A stretch of 11,630 nucleotides of DNA from Candidatus Kapaibacterium sp. (GTDB lineage: Bacteria; Bacteroidota; Ignavibacteria; Kapaibacteriales; Kapaibacteriaceae), in NCBI GenBank assembly GCA_030830285.1, contig JAURNF010000023.1, positions 1 to 11,630 of the forward strand, in the 5' to 3' direction. How positions within the stretch are numbered: the first letter of the stretch is position 1; each line of letters starts with the position of its first letter. The position numbers and the translations under genes are program-made. Below the pieces are notes generated by a model. That model saw only the letters and a list, made by a program, of their open reading frames with translations, made no database searches and was not told the DNA's origin. Shown piece by piece: positions 8,059 through 11,630 of this stretch.

Positions 8059-8244
8059 TAGGGTCGTCCTCCATAGTTGTGCGAGGATATTTCACTCAAT
8101 CGCGCAGTCACCCTACACTGCGGCTGAGACGTTGCAGAAGCACAAATATGCTTCCTCCACGGTTGTGGAGAACGGCAACTTAGGGGTTTTCCACACCAAC
8201 CCTATGAACGCTTGATGAAAAGATATTCATCAAGTGGGCGGGGT
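8059..8244. promoter_or_regulatory. Stem-loop-rich intergenic region upstream of rlpA
   Basis: This 186-bp gap holds no gene. It contains two abutting perfect stem-loops (GAAGCA/TGCTTC at 8137-8154, CTCCAC/GTGGAG at 8155-8170). Two inverted DnaA-box-like 9-mers, each one base off consensus, lie at 8164-8172 (TGTGGAGAA) and 8187-8195 (TTTTCCACA). A third stem-loop lies at 8209-8236. It should carry the rlpA promoter on the minus strand, but no -10/-35 pair or Bacteroidetes -7 box could be called with confidence. Confidence 0.45.
8209..8236. terminator. Stem-loop after the OmpA-like gene
   Basis: A 9-bp perfect stem (CTTGATGAA 8211-8219, TTCATCAAG 8226-8234) with a 6-base loop, starting 8 bases after the OmpA-like stop codon. 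It is AT-rich and has no clear T-run afterwards on the minus strand. It may be a terminator or an mRNA 3'-end stabiliser for the barrel operon. The two outer pairs form only on the plus-strand reading (one as a G-U), so orientation is uncertain. Confidence 0.45.
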
Positions 8245-9690
8245 TTACTGGGGATTACAATCGCGTAGAACTGCAATCTCGATGCGCCTATTCTGACGGC
8301 GGATGGTCTCAAGTTGGTCCTTAGACATGGTCTTCGCCACTGCCGGCGATGGCTCCACAACCCGCGGCATCGATGATCCAAAACCCATGGCGCCACGAAT
8401 CTTTGTAGGCGCAACTCCTTGATCTATGAGCCATTGCTGCACTTTCTGGGCGCGCAGTTTGCTGAGCTCACGGTTGCGTTCAGGTGGACCATCGGCGCTT
8501 GCGTGACCCTCGATCATGACCTGCAGATCGTCACATGATTCCTGCATGTAGGTGAGAAGCTCCTGGAGGTTCTTCTCTGTCTCTGGTTGCTTGGTGTCGA
8601 ATTCATCGGTGTTCACCACAAAGCGGATGTCCTTCGAGAAGGAGTTCCGCTTCTTTGGCTTCGACTGGGTCGGCTCGGGTGCAGGGGCCGGCTCGGGCTC
8701 TGGTGTCGGCTCGGGTGTAGGTGTAGGTGTCGGCTCGGGCTCTGGTGTTGGTTGTGCAGCGGCTGGCTCGGGGGCTGGTGCCGGCTGTGCTGATGGGGCT
8801 GGCAGTGCGGCTGGCGGGGCGTCGCGCATGGGCTCTTGACGTCCGCTGCCTCGCTGACAACAGCACCCGTGCATCATGGCACATCCACAGCGATGGCACG
8901 AAGGGGGTGGCTGCATAATGCGTGTTTCGCGAATGACCTCTCGGACTTCGACAGAACGTGGTTCCGACGTCGGACCAGGTGCGTTGAAGTTGTAGGAGAG
9001 TCCGAGCGAAATGGTCGTTAAGGCATCATCGCCATGATCGGCCTTGATGTCGTCGAGATATGGCGAGAACACAAAGCGATGTTCGGCACGGAGCATGAGT
9101 CCGACCGCCGCCGAGAATGGGATGTGAACTCCACCACCTACCGGAATTGAAACAACGGTGCGTGGATAGACGCGAGCCAAGTTGTTGGGAAGCGCCGAAT
9201 GCTCCTCCGAATTGGATGGAGCAAAGTTGAACAGACCTACGCCTACGCTTACAAATGGCTGAGCTGGAATGTTTGGAACAATGATCCAGGACGCCGCGAG
9301 GTCCACCGTTGTCACGCGACTTTCGTTGTCAGACTCAATGGTGGTGAGAGAACCAGGATACCTGTCACCAATCTCTGCGTCAGTTCCGAAGTACCCTGGA
9401 AAACGGCGGAGCTTGACATCGGTGATCTTCCAACGATACTCCCCGAGTCCAAACCGAGCTTCGATCAGGAGTCGGTCCATCGCCGCATACGACACACCAA
9501 TCCCGGTCGACACAGCAAACATGTCGTCCGAAAACTCACCATGATACTTGTTCACGCCACCGTAGATGGCTCCAACCACCTCGCCCTGCTTCATCTGAGC
9601 AGTTCCTGGCGTTGTTGCACATATGACCAGCACGAGCATCAAGCTCATGCGGACTGTGATGGATTGAACTTGGCGTAGAAGTCGTGTCAT
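8245..9690 (-). CDS. OmpA-family barrel with Cys-rich segment and PG-binding domain
   Basis: A 481-aa protein. The start at 9690 overlaps the upstream stop (ATGA), has a GGGGA site, and opens an export signal (1-32, cleavage near GTA|QM); a longer reading would invade the upstream gene. Residues about 35-237 are an outer-membrane beta-barrel closely matching the upstream paralogue, roughly half identical by eye, with shared KYHGE-x-SDDMF, GLGEY-x-WK, DRYPG and AEHRF-x-FS. A Cys-rich patch CHRCGCAMMHGCCC follows at 265-278. A Pro/Glu/Thr/Ala linker lies at 292-342. Residues 353-475 are the OmpA C-terminal domain that binds peptidoglycan: EGHASADG at 394-401, RNRELSKLRAQ at 405-415 and the closing NRRIEIAVL at 467-475. 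The protein should tether the outer membrane to peptidoglycan. The Cys patch is not part of normal OmpA proteins and should face the periplasm. The gene is coupled to its paralogue. Confidence 0.92.
   Translation of the reverse strand: MTRLLRQVQSITVRMSLMLVLVICATTPGTAQMKQGEVVGAIYGGVNKYHGEFSDDMFAVSTGIGVSYAAMDRLLIEARFGLGEYRWKITDVKLRRFPGYFGTDAEIGDRYPGSLTTIESDNESRVTTVDLAASWIIVPNIPAQPFVSVGVGLFNFAPSNSEEHSALPNNLARVYPRTVVSIPVGGGVHIPFSAAVGLMLRAEHRFVFSPYLDDIKADHGDDALTTISLGLSYNFNAPGPTSEPRSVEVREVIRETRIMQPPPSCHRCGCAMMHGCCCQRGSGRQEPMRDAPPAALPAPSAQPAPAPEPAAAQPTPEPEPTPTPTPEPTPEPEPAPAPEPTQSKPKKRNSFSKDIRFVVNTDEFDTKQPETEKNLQELLTYMQESCDDLQVMIEGHASADGPPERNRELSKLRAQKVQQWLIDQGVAPTKIRGAMGFGSSMPRVVEPSPAVAKTMSKDQLETIRRQNRRIEIAVLRDCNPQ
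8671..8814 (-). repeat. Pro/Glu/Thr/Ala-coding degenerate short repeats
   Basis: Low-complexity DNA inside the OmpA-like gene. Units such as GGCTCGGG(T/C)(T/G) and GGTGTAGGTGTAGG recur with 6- and 12-base periods (plus-strand reading). It encodes the proline-rich linker (Pro-Glu-Pro-Thr and Pro-Ala-Pro-Glu units) between the barrel and the peptidoglycan domain. Length variation between strains would stay in frame in multiples of three. Confidence 0.8.
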
Positions 9691-10955
9691 TTCGTTGTTC
9701 CCCGATTCATCTTCGATTCTCGTGCTTGCCGCTCTGCCTTTTCCTTGCATTCCTTGCACTCGGCTGCCGTAAACGGGAGCACCCCCTTGGTAACCCTTGT
9801 CGTACCGTCGGGCATGTCCTGCTTTCGGTACCATTTCCCGTCAACTTCGCGCAACAAACTGCCATCGTCGAGCTTACGCCCTAACTCCCAACGGATGCGT
9901 TGCGGCCCCGTCGGTGGGAGGTTATCAACACAGATGCCAAATCCTGGCGGACCATAACACTCACGATGCTGACCCGGTGGACATGGCACGCCCATGGGCT
10001 CGGGCTTGGGTCCACCCCCACCACCCTGGGGTGCTGGAGGAGCAGGTGCCGCTTCTGGGGTTGGACTCGGAGCAGCCGCTCCAGTACCACTACCTTGACC
10101 TCCGCAGCAGCAGCAGCAACAACAACAGCAACATACGTCCTGTGTACAACCTTGTGGATAGCAACACTCGCAGGCTGTGTGGAAAGCACAGCTTAAACTA
10201 TCTGAAATCAAGCAACTTGGAGATTTTTCTGTAAACCAATGTCTTAGGTCAGAATCGTCGACATTTCGAGCATTTCCTGTGGAAAACGCGTACGATACTC
10301 CAATCCGTATACTGGTCAGCGCATCATTTCCAAGGACCGTCGCTAGGTCATCGAGATAGCGAGAAAACGCGAATCGGTGTTCGGCCGCAAGCTCAAGTCC
10401 AACGCGATTCGAGATTGGGATGGACACCCCACCACCCACGACAACACTTGATACGGTCTTCGGGTAGCGCCCACGCTCTACACCCGGCAGAGCGGTGTGA
10501 TCGGATCCGGTCGAGGGCTGGAAGTTGATGGCACCAATCCCAACGGTAACGTAGGGTCGGGCCGGGATCGACGTCGTAAGTGCATAGTACACAAGAAGGT
10601 CGGCAGAGGAAATGCGGCTCTCGCTATGGTCTTCAATCGTCGCCAGGCCACCGGGATAGCGATCGCCTCGTGTAGCCCCCTGACCAAAGTAGTCGGGGTA
10701 TTGCGCAATCTTGGACGGGGTGACCTTCCATTGATACTCACCTAATCCGATGCGTGCGCCAACCCAGAGGTTATCCAGCGCGGCGTAGCGAAGGCTGATC
10801 GCGCCCTGCGGACCAAACATGTCGTCGGAGAGCTCTCCATGGTACTTCACGACGCCCCCCTCGAGGGTGCCTACGAAGCTACCCTGCTGCGCAGTTGCGA
10901 AGGTCGCAATGCTCGCAAGCACGATCAGTGTGCATAACTGTCGACGTCCGACCAC
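9687..10955 (-). CDS. Outer-membrane barrel protein with poly-cysteine tract
   Basis: A 422-aa protein starting at GTG; an in-frame stop lies shortly upstream and there is no strong ribosome binding site. The signal peptide is 1-22 (Arg-Arg, hydrophobic core, cleavage ATA|QQ). Residues about 25-224 are a beta-barrel paralogous to the next gene's. Residues 248-270 hold six Cys (248, 256, 262, 264, 265, 270). Residues 275-284 are ten consecutive Cys, giving 16 Cys in 37 residues. A Gly/Ala/Pro-rich linker follows (285-322). The C-terminal domain (323-422) has no OmpA signature. It has a Cys/Pro/Gly knot-like piece (CPPGQHREC, then GFGIC), a WELGRKL/DGKWYRK strand-like part and a charged CKECKEKAERQ helix. 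I do not recognise this domain. The stop overlaps the next start (ATGA), so the two barrels are made together. Metal, heme or redox binding, or a disulfide cross-link, is a guess from Cys content only. Confidence 0.85.
   Translation of the reverse strand: MVGRRQLCTLIVLASIATFATAQQGSFVGTLEGGVVKYHGELSDDMFGPQGAISLRYAALDNLWVGARIGLGEYQWKVTPSKIAQYPDYFGQGATRGDRYPGGLATIEDHSESRISSADLLVYYALTTSIPARPYVTVGIGAINFQPSTGSDHTALPGVERGRYPKTVSSVVVGGGVSIPISNRVGLELAAEHRFAFSRYLDDLATVLGNDALTSIRIGVSYAFSTGNARNVDDSDLRHWFTEKSPSCLISDSLSCAFHTACECCYPQGCTQDVCCCCCCCCCCGGQGSGTGAAAPSPTPEAAPAPPAPQGGGGGPKPEPMGVPCPPGQHRECYGPPGFGICVDNLPPTGPQRIRWELGRKLDDGSLLREVDGKWYRKQDMPDGTTRVTKGVLPFTAAECKECKEKAERQARESKMNRGTTK
10104..10133 (-). repeat. 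Ten-codon TGC/TGT trinucleotide tract (poly-Cys)
   Basis: Ten tandem Cys codons in the barrel gene. Read 5' to 3' on the minus strand, TGC and TGT are mixed (six TGC, four TGT). All differences are at the third, synonymous base. Slippage would change the Cys count without shifting the frame. Confidence 0.95.
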
Positions 10956-11140
10956 AGAAAATCCGAGGTTGTTCGAGGGACCTCACCAAGTGAGAGAAGC
11001 GAATCTACGCAATTATGTTTTCAACGTGTTACAGACGGAATCCACACTGCGCCCTGACAAGACATCGGTGTCAGGCGGACGCGATTGTCCACACTATGTG
11101 CAGTTATCCACACAGTGAACAGTCAGCTCTACGTTGCTGG
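10956..11140. promoter_or_regulatory. adk-barrel intergenic region with DnaA-box cluster
   Basis: This gap of 185 bp has no gene. It carries DnaA-box-like 9-mers in one orientation: TTATCCACA (11104-11112, perfect match to the E. coli consensus), TTGTCCACA (11085-11093, one off) and GAATCCACA (11038-11046, two off). A hairpin CCTGACA/TGTCAGG (11053-11059/11069-11075) lies between them and an AT-rich stretch at 11010-11032 beside them. The barrel operon's promoter must also lie here; CATAAT on the minus strand (within 11010-11017) is a possible -10 without a good -35. Confidence 0.5.
11104..11112 (+). promoter_or_regulatory. Perfect DnaA-box consensus 9-mer
   Basis: The sequence TTATCCACA is exactly the E. 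coli R-type DnaA box. A one-mismatch copy starts 19 bases before it in the same orientation. By chance a perfect 9-mer on either strand is expected about 0.1 times in a window this size, so a binding site is plausible but unproven. Confidence 0.55.
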
Positions 11141-11630
11141 TTATGCCTGGATCGCTGCGAGGATCCGAGTGTTTACGTCGACTACCTCACCGATGCCATC
11201 GATCGTGGTGAGGAGCCCCTTGCCACCATAGAAGTCAAGGAGCGGCGCCGTCTCGTCGTTATACACGTTGAGGCGGTGACGAATGATCTCTTCTTGGTCG
11301 TCGGCACGACCGCGCTGGAGGAGGCGTGCGATGATTGTGCTGTCGTCAACTGCGATGTTGACCACCTTGGAGATCTCAGCACCCTTGGCGCTGAGCATGC
11401 CCTCGAGTGCTTCAGCTTGTGCACGCGTGCGTGGGAATCCGTCGAGGATGCATCCATTGGCAAATGCTTCGTTCGTCATAGCCTCTTCAACGATCTTGGC
11501 TACGATGTCATCGGGCACGAGCTTACCCGCCGACACATACTCTTGAGCGAGCTGTCCAACGGGAGTTTGATTCTTGATAGCAGCTCGAAACGCATCGCCT
11601 GTGCTCAAATGAGCAACGCCAAGCTTTTCG
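11141..11630 (-). CDS. adk: Adenylate kinase, 3' part (truncated at window edge)
   Basis: The C-terminal 162 residues of an adenylate kinase (ATP + AMP = 2 ADP, cytoplasmic). The gene enters from the right edge; the frame is open to 11629, reading E-K-L-G-V-A-H before LSTGD, so the P-loop is outside the window. An apparent TTG start at 11608 is the Leu of this LSTGD motif, not a true start. Visible motifs are LSTGDAFRAA (AMP site), LDGFPRTRAQAEAL (AMP site, Arg), and ARLLQRGRADDQEEIIRHRLNVY, where Arg and Asp residues of the lid and catalytic site lie. The lid is the short type: no long zinc-finger-like insert is present. A CMP/UMP kinase is less likely given the bacterial setting. No clear terminator follows the stop at 11141. 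Confidence 0.93.
   Translation of the reverse strand, partial: EKLGVAHLSTGDAFRAAIKNQTPVGQLAQEYVSAGKLVPDDIVAKIVEEAMTNEAFANGCILDGFPRTRAQAEALEGMLSAKGAEISKVVNIAVDDSTIIARLLQRGRADDQEEIIRHRLNVYNDETAPLLDFYGGKGLLTTIDGIGEVVDVNTRILAAIQA

Noticed and set aside
8552..8839. A plus-strand Gly/Ser/Val-rich reading frame opposite the OmpA linker.
   Set aside because: It is the mirror of the Pro-rich linker repeats; the minus-strand gene has clear domains on both sides and a proper start.
9691..9834. Upstream extension of the OmpA-like gene to 9834.
   Set aside because: It lies inside the upstream gene's C-terminus; the ATGA start gives a signal peptide.
10982..10994. A 5-bp hairpin CTCAC/GTGAG upstream of the barrel gene.
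   Set aside because: Too short and with a 3-base loop; no evidence of function.
11606..11608. TTG at 11608 as an adk start.
   Set aside because: The codon is the Leu of the conserved LSTGD motif and the frame stays open to the window edge.

Overview
This 11.6 kb window looks like ordinary chromosome from a Gram-negative bacterium of the Bacteroidota/Chlorobi (FCB) type. Nearly every product is an envelope protein: signal peptides, OmpA-type barrels, a septal RlpA, a LolA-fold protein and a large BNR-repeat secreted protein. Most genes have a GGAG-type ribosome binding site. That is unusual for Bacteroidetes proper and would fit a Chlorobi, Ignavibacteria or Kapabacteria-like lineage. The lineage is inferred from gene content and style, not from a marker gene. 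No mobile element, CRISPR array, tRNA or rRNA was seen.

Layout, from the right edge and mostly on the minus strand. (1) The 3' part of an adenylate kinase gene (adk) runs off the right edge. (2) A 185-bp intergenic region (10956-11140) holds one perfect and two imperfect DnaA-box sequences in the same orientation. (3) Two tandem genes, coupled by an ATGA overlap, encode paralogous outer-membrane barrels. Each has a cysteine-rich segment just after the barrel, then a Pro/Ala-rich stretch. The first contains ten consecutive cysteines and ends in an unrecognised domain; the second ends in an OmpA peptidoglycan-binding domain. (4) A 186-bp intergenic region is rich in stem-loops. (5) An RlpA-like lytic transglycosylase gene follows. 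(6) One plus-strand gene (5881-7356), convergent with rlpA, encodes an exported alpha/beta hydrolase whose nucleophile position reads Gly instead of Ser. (7) A divergent minus-strand cluster follows: a Met-rich LolA-fold exported protein, a 1005-aa BNR/Asp-box (sortilin-like) secreted protein, an exported TPR protein with a possible BamE-like insert, and a DUF3467 protein coupled to it by a TAATG overlap.

Functionally, the barrel pair, OmpA domain and RlpA suggest cell-envelope anchoring and peptidoglycan work. The second cluster is likely co-transcribed, with a partial terminator or attenuator hairpin before the BNR gene. The most unusual items are the poly-cysteine barrel pair, the serine-less hydrolase and the DnaA-box cluster.
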